NCBI GenBank assembly: GCA_030248195.1
Contig: JASAND010006846.1
Location: forward strand, 1-64,000
Direction of reading: 5' to 3'
Length of the DNA stretch: 64,000 bases
Origin: Trissonchulus latispiculum
Taxonomy: Eukaryota; Nematoda; Enoplea; Enoplida; Ironidae
How positions within the stretch are numbered: the stretch's first letter is position 1; the number at the start of each line of letters is the position of its first letter. The notes beneath the pieces are model-generated. The model ran no database searches. It was not told the DNA's origin and saw only the letters and a list, made by a program, of their open reading frames with translations. A program made the position numbers and the translations under genes. This document shows positions 12,101 through 20,947 of this stretch, one piece after another.

Positions 12101-15100
12101 AATTTTATAGCAATTAATCCTGGTTTCAATGTACCGTAGCAGTTGTTTAGAACTTGTGCGCCTTGTTTGCCATTTTGCTTCAAAGCTTATACAATTGCTT
12201 GTTTTCATTCCTCTCACTGGAAGGTGTATTCGTCTATTATTGTACAACTAACGTTAGTTCTGTCACCACACTATTGCCACTGAAGAAGTCCATCTTCTCT
12301 GCATTTGGTAATTCAATTTTCTTCTCCCCTAAGCAGGTTCGTAAAGATCTTTAGAGACAGTCAAACAGGTTTATAGACAGTAAGCTTTTACTTTCTTGGT
12401 TGCTTATCACCAATCATTAATAGAAATTTGAACTTGCAGTCGAGCTGTTTGAGGCGCAAAACGTGGAAATAAAAATTAGTGTTTTGGCTCTAAGGAATTA
12501 CGTTTAAGCCAGCTGGTGAAGTAATAATGTTTTAAATTTCATGCCAGCTGGCCATCAAAACTGATCTAAGCGTTTGACGCCAATCTCAATTCAACGCTTT
12601 ACATAATGATGGTAAACATTGTTTAGGATTGTCGCTGGCTGTAGCTGTTGTTTCTGGATCTGCATACTGGGCTCATTATCCGTCGCTTTATGCGTAAGCT
12701 TATGTTTCTGATCGCCAAATCGCCAAATGCAGGAGTTTAGATCCGTTTCAGCTAATTCACATAGTTCCTGCTGTTGACATAATCAGCCCGTTGATATAAT
12801 TTTCACTATTTCACTGTGCACTATTTCCAGTACTGCGCACGAATGTTACTACAATATCTGCAGTTTCGTTTCCGTTAGCTCTTGTAGCAATTTCCCGTCA
12901 AATAGCTTGTAGGACGCGAGAGTTTCGATAGTCGTTGTCACATTTCCTTGTACGATATTCATAATTATATTGTACACCAGTTTTTGTAGTAGTAAGTCTC
13001 ATCGCTTCTCCCAATTGGATTTGTTTAAAATTTCTGAAGTATTGAACAGACTTATTTTGAAAATAATGGGCTCAGCTTTCAGAGGTTGCTGAGCGCTTTG
13101 AACTGTTACTAGCACAGTCGAACAATTTCAACAAGAATTGTGAAATTGAAATTTGCATAGTGTTTACCGCCATCCCGTTTTCACTATTTGTAACTGTCTC
13201 TCCCAATTTGGTCGTTAAGCTTGAAAGTTAATTTCTTTAGTTAGGTTTACAGTGTGTTCAGTAAATTTACCGGTCTCCAAGTAATCAGATCTTTAGCAAA
13301 GTAGCAAAGGAAAACCTTGCAGTCTGAGCTTAGTTTTGAGTGTGTTCTGTTGTATTTCTGGATGGTGGCTGCGTTAGGTTCCATAAATTGTTCCACTAGT
13401 TTGTCGAGGTCGTTGTCACAGATCGATTGGAACAACGACTTCTTCAGGTCAAAAGTTTCCTATCGTCGTACTACTGTCGTCATCAGTACCGTCGCCGTAG
13501 TGCAGAGTAGGTTCGCCTCTCTACTACCATTCCACTGGTTTGATTCTTCGGATGTTTGCTTCGATTTCAGTTATCTCCATGTCTGGTTGGAGTGAATCTG
13601 TGGCAAAGCCCCACACTTGTAATGTCATGTTTGCGTAGCGTACATATACCGGGCCAACCAGAAGGAATGCTTCATCCATGTCTTGGAGAGGGTTGCTTTT
13701 CCCATAAAATTCTGTCAAAATTCCCAACGCCTATCTTACTTAAGGGGGCCACTAAAATGGGGGCGCCCCGAATTTGTCCGATCGGCCTATATTTTGGCGA
13801 TGTTATAGAGCATGGGTGTGGTCAAAAAATACTTGGTCGTTGGTTCTTAGCTGCCTTCCATCCATGCCCAGGCGTCGGGTTTATGTGCCCGATCCCCCCC
13901 TTTTTTTCATAACTACCAACATAATTAATTAATAATCTCTGCTGGCTGCAGTGCGTCGGTCAAATTCTCGAGACGAATGCAGGACCACGATGGACTTAAA
14001 GTTGGTTAGCTGGAACTTTCACAGCTAAGTAATAACAGCTGTTAATGTGGGCTATTGCGTGGTACACTTAGTCAACAATATCTGAGTTCAAATATCCCAA
14101 AAGGCTTAATGTTAAAAAATTTGGTTTTTTTCGATTTCTGGGGTATTATTGCCCAAAAAATCTGATTTTGTCAATTTTAAAAGATTAGTTGACATATTAA
14201 GTTTTTCAAGCGGCAGAATTTCTTGCATTAATTGGCACAAATGAGTACTTCCCGGGCCTCCGAATATGCCAAATTACTGCCTTATAGGTCGCACCAGTAA
14301 TAAATTTTTTCTTTCTTCGTTAGGCAAAAATTTTTAAATTTTTGCCTAAACTTCAAATTTGAAGTAATTCACTTAGATGCAGATAAGATAGAGACGTGTA
14401 GTATTTGTCTGCAGATGCACATGTGCCAAATCATATTGGCAAATGGCAACCTTGAAGCTAGGGTCTTGCAGCCACCACAGATTTTTAATTAACTTTGTTG
14501 GTAGTTGGGAAAAAGTGGGGTCGGGCACATAAACCCGGCGCCTGCACATGGCTGGAAGGCAGCCCCTTTGCCATTTTACCGGTTGACCGGAAGGACTTCT
14601 TCGCCGGAACTGCTTAGTTCTTTCTCGGGTCATATTGATACTTTTTAGTTTTTCCTTATTTCTGTTTTTTGAATTTTTACTTTTGTTTTATGAGCTTTCG
14701 TTTTTATAATGTTAGCTGAGGATGAGTTGAAGTTGGTTTTTACCCCTTTTCCTTAATGAAACAATTGCGAGAAAACAAGTCACCCAATACCTCGCAAGTG
14801 ATTGAGTTCGTCTGGGTTATTTTTCATTTCGCGTGTAGTAAACTTGTTCAGTTGCATATTTAATTTAGACCTACATTTATTAAAACGATTACTTGGTATT
14901 ATGTTATCGTTTTAATTTGCCGGGTTTTCGGCCACTACCAAATTGAAGCAGTTTTCGCAGATTTCCAATTCCATCAACTGTAGCGTAAATTGAGCAAATT
15001 CCTTCTGCTGCCTTTCAGCGTTGGCGGTCATTAGTAGCATTAATTGCCTTTCTATCACACTGAAAATCATCATTCATTAGAAACTTTTAAATAGTATATG

Positions 15101-18100
15101 CTCAGTCACGACTGCGATAATCGCTTCACTTGGAACATCTGAATTTGATTAACGCGGAATTTTGATTAATACCTATTCGAGACTTATTGCCTACTCCGCG
15201 GTTACTGTGCTTCCTAAAGGATTTGAATTTGAAAGTTGCATTTGAACAAAATAACAATTGTAGAGGTAATTGCTCAAATGACAACTTTTACTGTGCGCTG
15301 ATGTTGGTTTAGGTTAAGTCTCGTAACTTTGTAGTTGTCTGATAACTTTCATCCATACCATATTGTAACCTAGACGTTTTGGTTCAGATGTTGATTTGAA
15401 GATTTAAAAAAAATTCTTTCACAATTCCGTTTTATTTTTAAGCTATTAAGAATTTATGATTATGACAATTTATATTCAGGTGATTTCAGATCAACTTTTA
15501 CATCGCACTTGCCTTCAACAATTGCATTATACTACTGTGTGTAGTAGTTTCAGAAATAAAGAACTATAATTCTCAGTGAACACGACATACAACTGGTTAA
15601 TAATTTATTGTAATGCAAAATGATTAGGTCATTTTAGCAGATCATTTTCAATAAAAGTGCCTCAGTTTTTAAAGTTGTTTTTAATTAGTTATATCATGAA
15701 TTATATCGTAAAATGTAGTTAAAATTATTCCAACAGTTATTCCGGAACTTTTGGATCATTATAAAATAATTTTAAATAAATAATAAAAATAAATACGTTG
15801 CCATAAGAACCACTGTCTTGGAACGCCCATTTAAACACTACTGGCTTCTACTAACCAGCATTGCTATACCAGTTGCAACAGTTGTCATCACTGTTGCTTC
15901 CATGTTTTAGATGTTGGCTAAACTACGGTCACAAGGTCCAGTGGTTCACAATCATCCCAGTCTTCGTGTTTGCCGGAATCGCACTGGTATCTGCTGATGC
16001 CGCTATCACTGACTATAACGGATATCGGATAAAACGATATCCCCTGACGCCGTCGTCTACTTACATGTCAAGTTTGTAAGCAATAATTATTGACCGTTCA
16101 CACCACCAAAAGCCCTTGAAAACATCAAAAAAAGCCAAGCAAGGGCACATGGAACTTGCCTAGTAACCCGTTCTGTGTAATGCAACTGCAACTAAAGTCT
16201 CACCAAAAAGTCTTGGAACCGAAATGTGAGCGGCTGTCCTGAGTTTTCATTTGAAGGTAGCCTATATAATGTATTATTTTTAGCATCCTCAGGAACTCTA
16301 GATTCCGAAAATTCGGAATTCCAGGTTTTATATTCACGGAAAGTCTAAAATTTTTAGGTTTTCGCCCATTTTTTTCGCAATCAAAATTTTGTTTTCACGA
16401 TCGAATAGAATCGCCAATACCCACAATATGGATATCAGTCGAAAGCTCTTATCGAGCTGAACAACTTTTTTAATAGAATGAACTCCAGGGGCCAGTTTCA
16501 TAAAAAACCGTCTAAAGTTCTCGAGTTCTCAAGTTCTCGAGTAGTCTGTTTTCAGTGACAAAAGCCTCTTCTCTATTAAAAATTATATGCAAAAGTATCT
16601 ACGGAAAATGTTATGGCGATTTATTGAGTCAATTACAGAAGTTATTGAAAGAGGAAGAAAAAATTTACAAATTTAGATTTTCAAAAATTTCTCGAGTAAG
16701 TCTCAAGTTGGCGAAATTTTTTCTGGTCGAAATCGACCAGAGAACTTGACTCGAGAACTCGAGAACTTTTTCAGCGTGACATTCAATGCGGCTTGCGGAT
16801 CTCGAAAACTTCCAGCGTAGTTTAGTTACTAGACTCGAGAACTCGAGAATATTTTTATGAAACTGGTCCCTGGAAATGCGCACAATTCTCGGAATTCGAA
16901 AATTTCCCGTATTTAAAAAATTTTCTCCTATACCCCAAAACATGGGTATCATTCGAAAGCTCTTGATGAGCTGAACAAATCTTGTAACAGAACCAATGTC
17001 TGAAAATGCACGAAATTCTCGAAACTTACGAATTCAGGATTTCACACTAGCTTGGAAGTTTTTCGCGAATTTCGAGAGGTAGGCTCATTTCTGCGAGTTA
17101 GGTCTATTACAAGATGTGTTCAGCTCATCACGAGCTTTCGAATGATAACCATATTGTGGGGTATTGGAGAAAATTTTTGAAATATGGAAAATCCGGTTTT
17201 CTCAAATTCCGGTAATTGTGTGCATTTTCAAGAGTGCATCTTAGTACAAAAGTTGTTCAGCTCGATAAGGGCTTTCGAATGATACCCATCTTGTGGGTAT
17301 TGGAAAAAGGTTTTAAAAACCGAAAATTTTGAAAACCCGGAATTCCGGAAGTTGGGTGCATTTTCGTGAAAAACTTGTGAGAGTGAAAATATGCAGCGGG
17401 ACCAGCTCTATTCGATCGTTAAAACAAAATTTTGATTGGGATAAAAATAGGCGAAAAACCAAAAATTTTAAATTTTCCGTGAATATAAAACCTGGAATTC
17501 CGGATTTTCGGAATCTAGAGTTCCTGAGGATTCTAAAATATCTACATTATATAGGCTACCTTCAAATGACAACTCAGGACAGCCGCTCACATTTCGGTTC
17601 CAAGAGTTTTTGGTCAGACTTTAGTTACTACGAGCTAGTCTCTATTTCCCACCAGCTTGCGTAAGCTATAATTGTTTTAGAATTGGAATTCCAGGGGTTC
17701 TGTTTATCACTGGGAGTAATCTTGCATTTTTGGCCATTGGCTCTGAAGCAGTCTACAATCAACGACTTTCAAGCCATGTCCTAGTCTTTGCACTAAACGT
17801 TACCTGCGGACTGATGCTTGCATTTTTTCATATCGTTGCAAACGAAAAGGTACCTGAATTAGGACTCAAATTAGGATAGAGCATCGGGGTGCTAAATTGA
17901 GGTTGTGGGTAAGGTACGGAGTCATACCAAAGTTTTTTGAGATATCCTACTAAGCCTATGCTTAATGATAACTAAATTTGCCAGGCTGGTTAAGGACCTA
18001 AACAAGGTAGTCCTTATTTTTGCTCTTTTCGATTTAAAAACAACCAGCTAATTTCATCTGCTAACACTTAGCTTAAAAGTGTGAACACTGTAAAGCGTAG

Positions 18101-19082
18101 AAAATTGAGATAAAATTTTGTGATTTGTTGCACTAAGTCGGGGCCAGTATTTCTTTTGAAAATGTATGTTTTCCCCTTCCATGAAAGAACATTTTTTCGT
18201 TTACGACTACATTTTGTTGGTCTTCCTGCATCCGTTAAAATAGAAATCACTGGACCAATGCTGGGGTCGACTATTAATGAAAGAACAAACGAAACCAAGA
18301 TGTGCTTCTGATTTGAAAAATTTGGGCCTGAGGTGGGAATCGAGCCTATGACCTTTTGTGATCTCGGCCAACCCTCTACCAATTAAGCCAGTCAGGCACA
18401 ATCGAACTAAGCTTAATAGGTTTGAATACGTTCCCAAACTGTTGTGAACTTTTAGAGGTCGCTTTCACGCCAGCTCACACAGTCTGTTGGGAGCAAATAT
18501 TGACGCTAAAATAAGAGAAGACATTATCCCTCCGCCTTGGGTTGAGTCATCATGGTTGACTGAGATATTTTATTGTGGAAAGCCCTCCGCACTTACTAAA
18601 TGATGCGCAGAAAATGTCAAATTTTTGAGGAATTATGGCGAAATTGTTCAAAACGTTTCCGGCTTCGCATGAATCTGTTTGTCTAAGGGCATCTATTTGG
18701 TGCTACAACTGAATGCTTCAGCGCTTTCTAACTTAATTGTGGCAGTCAGGCTAATTCCAAAACTCTGAAGCCCCTGCAGTACACCGCGTTCTATTTGCTA
18801 GAATAATTCTAAGCAAAGGTCAATATGAAACTGACTTCTACTGTTGTGGAGGTTACAATAGACGTTTTCATTCGTCAGATTTTTTGAGACATTCATTTGT
18901 GTAAAAGGCGGGGGAAGGGGAAAACTTTAGGATTATTTGTGCAACACTGACTCCATTCTTACTACACCGTTTGATTCCAGATTCGACGATTTTGTTCACG
19001 ATTTATCACCAAACTAGACAAGGAATGGTTATTGGCTGCGTTGCCGAAGAATTTTCAAGAAATCGAACTCCGTGGAAACTGA
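6593..19082 (+). CDS. Adhesion/class B-like GPCR with Cys-rich and mucin-like ectodomain (spliced; gene-level entry)
   Basis: I assemble these exons: 6593-6943, 7788-8159, 8430-10065, 10191-10460, 10637-10755, 12151-12340, 12627-12693, 15911-16075, 17681-17849 and 18981-19082. Each has AG/GT borders, and every join whose partner exons I found keeps phase. The membrane part carries class B hallmarks: a TM1 with IIGCSWCTG followed by a hydrophobic run, a TM3 reading FAILLQSLYNCLFSFLSLEG, a CWL motif in extracellular loop 2, and TM6-7 ending FFHIVANEK. The ectodomain has two homologous Cys-rich domains and a long Ser/Thr stalk. No GPS cleavage motif is visible, which is unusual for adhesion receptors. 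The TM2 exon (between 10755 and 12151) and the 5' exons with the signal peptide were not found. Two stops and a frameshift occur in the stalk exon, so this copy may be damaged or misassembled. The ligand is unknown. Confidence 0.72.
7788..8159 (+). CDS. Receptor exon: Cys-rich domain 2
   Basis: A phase 1-1 exon of 372 nt, acceptor CTTTTAG and donor GTAAGT. It encodes about 124 residues with twelve cysteines, including SCTESC, ACRHC and a terminal FCACG. Order and spacing of several cysteines match the previous exon, so both arose by duplication of one module. It is probably extracellular and disulfide-bonded. Confidence 0.72.
8430..10065 (+). CDS. Receptor exon: Ser/Thr-rich mucin-like stalk, with stops and a frameshift
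   Basis: The exon opens after TTTTACAG in phase 1 and reads DGTEVSFTATRLFP, then almost pure serine encoded by TCA/TCG triplets. The same frame runs from 8432 to 9955 and grades into Ser/Thr/Pro-rich sequence. It is interrupted by TGA at 9041-9043 and TAA at 9245-9247, each one base from a TCA serine codon, and ends in TAA at 9956-9958. The following 100 bases read well only in another frame (NTEEIFSIPSTAAATNETLS) up to a GTAATT donor at 10066, which joins the next exon in phase 0. This implies a frameshift between about 9900 and 9961. Either the allele is a pseudogene or the microsatellite was misread. The product would be an O-glycosylated stalk. Confidence 0.6.
8527..9237. repeat. Interrupted (TCA)n microsatellite of about 0.7 kb
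   Basis: The tract is nearly all TCA triplets, with TCG, TTA, CCA and ACA variants in a higher-order pattern. A longer segment of about 190-200 bp recurs within it. It gives poly-Ser, poly-His and poly-Ile in plus frames and poly-Met on the minus strand. Only the poly-Ser frame connects with a splice site and flanking sensible sequence. Confidence 0.9.
10191..10460 (+). CDS. Receptor exon: juxtamembrane ectodomain
   Basis: A phase 0-0 exon of 270 nt, acceptor TTGCTTAG and donor GTACGT. The 90 residues include PLIIGGVMREPTFAAGYYLG and a charged stretch around ELRIRLEKELDLW. It has no cysteine and no GPS motif, although this is where a GAIN/GPS domain would be expected in an adhesion receptor. 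I do not recognise a domain. Confidence 0.7.
10637..10755 (+). CDS. Receptor exon: TM1
   Basis: Starts after TTTTCAG in phase 0 and ends at TTGAG before GTTTTG in phase 2. It encodes APLPFSWTEKVIIDILRIIG, then CSWCTG and a hydrophobic run to FQLLLR. The pattern matches class B/adhesion TM1 (hydrophobic, V/I-G-C-S, then a leucine-rich stretch ending F-R). The donor is inferred; reading through gives a stop 9 bases later. Confidence 0.7.
10756..12150. other. Intron region lacking the expected TM2 exon
   Basis: A TM2 exon should lie here, entering in phase 2 and leaving in phase 0. The best hydrophobic stretch (about 11831-11870, after CTCCAG) is in the wrong phase, so I do not call it. The rest is AT-rich with no recognised repeat. 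Confidence 0.4.
12151..12340 (+). CDS. Receptor exon: TM3
   Basis: Acceptor TTGTTTAG, donor GTAAAG. It encodes NLCALFAILLQSLYNCLFSF followed by LSLEGVFVYY, the class B TM3 signature of a hydrophobic run followed by EG and aromatic residues. I chose the donor at 12341 over the earlier GTTCGT because only it gives phase 1, which the next exon needs. The tail of the exon is intracellular loop 2. Confidence 0.75.
12627..12693 (+). CDS. Receptor exon: TM4
   Basis: A 67-nt exon, acceptor TGTTTAG and donor GTAAGC, phase 1 in and phase 2 out. It encodes LSLAVAVVSGSAYWAHYPSL, which fits TM4 just before extracellular loop 2. Its phases fit the exons on both sides exactly, despite a 3.2-kb downstream intron. 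Confidence 0.7.
12694..15910. other. Long intron with degenerate minus-strand ORFs and an inverted repeat
   Basis: An inverted repeat pairs 13851-13950 with 14465-14575, both arms containing GGGTTTATGTGCCCGA. To its left, minus-strand open stretches at 13524-13727 (with NMTLQVWGFATDSLQPDMEI) and 13247-13435 (with ICDNDLDKLVEQFM) look protein-like and could be remnants of a transposon gene; I cannot name it. The rest of the intron is AT-rich and featureless. Confidence 0.5.
15911..16075 (+). CDS. Receptor exon: extracellular loop 2 and TM5
   Basis: Acceptor CATGTTTTAG, donor GTAAGC, phase 2-2, 165 nt. It starts CWLNYGHKVQWFTIIPVFVF, which matches the C-W-x-x...W-x-x-x-x-P-V pattern at the loop 2/TM5 junction of class B receptors, and runs into a short intracellular loop 3 (GYRIKRYPL). 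This is one of the strongest family indicators. Confidence 0.78.
16190..17625. mobile_element. Foldback element in the receptor intron, with a nested MITE
   Basis: Arms of about 250 bp at 16190-16440 and 17395-17625 are inverted copies, sharing CTTGGAACCGAAATGTGAGC and GGTAGCCTATATAATG. Inside, a module built around CGAAAGCTCTTnTnGAGCTGAACAA occurs four times, at about 16440 and 16956 in one orientation and 17116 and 17250 in the other. There is no coding capacity. Confidence 0.8.
16488..16870. mobile_element. Nested MITE with GGGnCCAGTTTCATAAAAA termini
   Basis: The left end reads GGGGCCAGTTTCATAAAAA and the right end is its reverse complement with one change. The interior carries several CTCGAGAACTCGAGAA palindromic words. 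The element lies within the larger foldback and splits one of its modules, so it inserted later. The class is unknown. Confidence 0.7.
17681..17849 (+). CDS. Receptor exon: TM6-TM7
   Basis: Acceptor TTGTTTTAG, donor GTACCT, entering in phase 2 and leaving in phase 0. It encodes IGIPGVLFITGSNLAFLAIG (TM6) and HVLVFALNVTCGLMLAFFHI (TM7), followed by VANEK. The FFHIVANEK end corresponds to the conserved FxxxCxxNxxV region closing TM7 in adhesion receptors. Confidence 0.78.
18326..18397 (-). repeat. tRNA-derived sequence (pseudogene or SINE head)
   Basis: The 72-nt minus-strand sequence begins GCCTGAC and ends CTCAGGC, giving a six-pair acceptor stem. It has an A box (TGGCTTAATTGGTAGAGG) and a B box (GGCTCGATTCC). 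The T stem and anticodon stem have mismatches, so it is probably a decayed tRNA or SINE head rather than a working gene. Confidence 0.55.
18981..19082 (+). CDS. Receptor terminal exon: cytoplasmic tail
   Basis: After TTGATTCCAG, in phase 0 with the previous exon, it encodes IRRFCSRFITKLDKEWLLAA and ends at a TGA at 19080-19082. A basic start directly after TM7 and a short tail fit the receptor. A possible AATAAA signal lies 216 bases downstream. Confidence 0.65.
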   Translation: MRRFCSRFITKLDKEWLLAALPKNFQEIELRGN

Positions 19083-19297
19083 ACGCATACTGTAACAGTC
19101 GTTTTTCAGAATGAAAACTAATCCAAATTCTTCTCATCTCTAAAAATTTATTTTGAGGTTGGATTTGAGTTTTAGCTTCACCAGATACCGTATGTATACT
19201 TTGGCTGGCCTGTGGACAAATTGCTCTGTATTAAACTACCGAAATATTACTAATTTTAAGTACTAATATTTTTTTCCACTGAGCACGAACAGGCACG

Positions 19298-19303
19298 AAT
19301 AAA
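19298..19303 (+). terminator. Possible polyadenylation signal
   Basis: AATAAA about 0.2 kb after the receptor stop codon. Position fits, but the hexamer is common in AT-rich DNA. Confidence 0.35.
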
Positions 19304-20449
19304 ACTCAACGCCCCCAAGTTCAAACATAGCCGATATTTGTGGTCTCTTAGAGGCCTTTTTGCAAAAAAAGTCGAGTAGAGTAGAGTAGAGTGATAACTA
19401 AGTGTTGTGGGATATTATCCATTGTATGAGTAAATTACACTGCGCAACAGCGCAGCAGTGTGGCGCAGAAGCGCATTGTTCTCATAAAGTTAGCACAACA
19501 GTTCGTCTAAATTATTGAATGTCCAAGAACTCAAATGTTTATTTATGCGTGAATGATAAAACTGATTTCTTTTCTGGGCTAGCTACAGCAGTAGTTATGC
19601 AACTATAAAAGGAAGCTTCGAGAAGAATTTAGTTACTTGTTAGTTGTCAGTTGTGTGGGATTGGTTGGGGAGTAGCGTTCGAGTCCGCTTGGGTAGGTTG
19701 ATGAGTGTAGAAGTCGGGCTCTCGAATTTATAGTTTTGCTACCTTCGTATGTTTTTGTCTCTGAGCAAATTGTTTTTATAATAGTTTTTGTTGTCTCCAA
19801 AGAAGTCTAGTTTTGTATCGAATTCAAAGTAAAGTCACGTTATGGTTTTCTCCTTTTCTAAGCAACTCTAGGGCTCTCTTTTATATTTGAATCCATCAGT
19901 CACTCTATATTCTCCGAGAGGTTCTACATCTAGGCATCACACACCGAGCACGAACCGAGCAATAGTTTGTTATAAAGTTTTCTTTTTACTAGGCAAGTTA
20001 TACGACTTTCCTAAAGTGTTTAACTCTACTCAAGCTTTAAGCTAAGCTCAGGCACAAGCTTCCTTCCTTTAACTCTTTCATGAGAAGTAGTGAGTTAGAT
20101 TTAAGTAACCTAACTCATTCGCAAAAGATCCAAAATCTATTACAACCATCAGTGTCATGCTGATCCAACTTTCCGGAAGGTTTTCAGTAATCTAACCATG
20201 AAGACGACACTTATTCGTGCTCGTCTCCTAACCCAGTTAGAACTTGCTAAAATACAAGTTTCCGGATTTTTTCAGGCCCGGCACCTGCAGTCATTGGCAA
20301 TTAAATTTTATAACTTAATTTATTTTAGTCCTGATAATATTTGCAATCAGCTCAAGCGCAATCCGTTTTGCATCATCAGTAGTAATAGGTCCAGGCGGAG
20401 GTGGTGGTGTAAGCGGCGAAGCGGCCAGGTGGAGGAGGAGGTGTAAGCA
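19304..20449. other. No gene recognised
   Basis: Intergenic sequence. It includes a short GTAGA run near 19375, a patch of GCGCA words near 19440, and a GGAGGTGGTGG-rich patch at 20395-20445 just before the Polinton repeat array. Confidence 0.4.
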
Positions 20450-20814
20450 GCTCAGCTTTTGGTCGCCCGGAATCATGACAGACCCATGCTTAAAATTAAA
20501 ATTTCTCTATTTTCGTAGGGGAAAGCTTTATATAAGGGTTTTCGACCATGCGGAATTCGAAAATGAACTTAGGTATCTTCCATTTCTTAAGCTCCGTCCT
20601 GTACGTAGCCCTAGACCGGAACCGCGGCTGTCCCATGCTTAAAATTAAAAAAATGGTTATTTTTAACGGGAAAAAATTGTGTATAGGGTTCTCGTCTATG
20701 TAGAATTCAAATATGAGCTTAGTTGTCCTCTACAACCTAAGCACCACGCTGCAAGTGACCCATGACCGGAACCATGGCTGACCCTAGCTTAAAAGTCAAA
20801 ATTGTTTGTTTTTA
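20450..20814 (+). repeat. Outer part of left Polinton terminal array, ~150-bp tandem units
   Basis: Units start at about 20483, 20632 and 20782, each with a core like ACCGGAACCATGGCTGACCC, then A-rich sequence, AACGGGAAAA and TAGAATTCAAATATGAGCTTAG. The same unit in the same orientation continues at 23466, and inverted at the right end of the Polinton. The third unit is interrupted at 20814. Confidence 0.75.
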
Positions 20815-20835
20815 GAAGATTTAGAAGATTTAGAA

Positions 20836-20882
20836 GATTTAGTGAACCTGTATTTAGTTCCTAAATACAGGTTCACTAAATC
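20836..20882. repeat. Perfect 22-bp inverted repeat at the 5' junction of the RT element
   Basis: GATTTAGTGAACCTGTATTTAG (20836-20857) is followed after three bases by its exact reverse complement (20861-20882). The right arm lies within RT coding sequence, so the left arm is an inverted copy of the truncated 5' end. A 9-bp word, GATTTAGAA, is repeated just before it as filler. Confidence 0.9.
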
Positions 20883-20947
20883 ATACTGTAATGAAGATAT
20901 TTATAGTAGTACAGTTCAGGCATTCAATGCGTATATTAAAAAATTAA

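Noticed and set aside
18326..18397. Functional tRNA gene
   Set aside because: Acceptor stem and boxes are visible, but T-arm and anticodon-arm pairing fail, so it is listed only as tRNA-derived.
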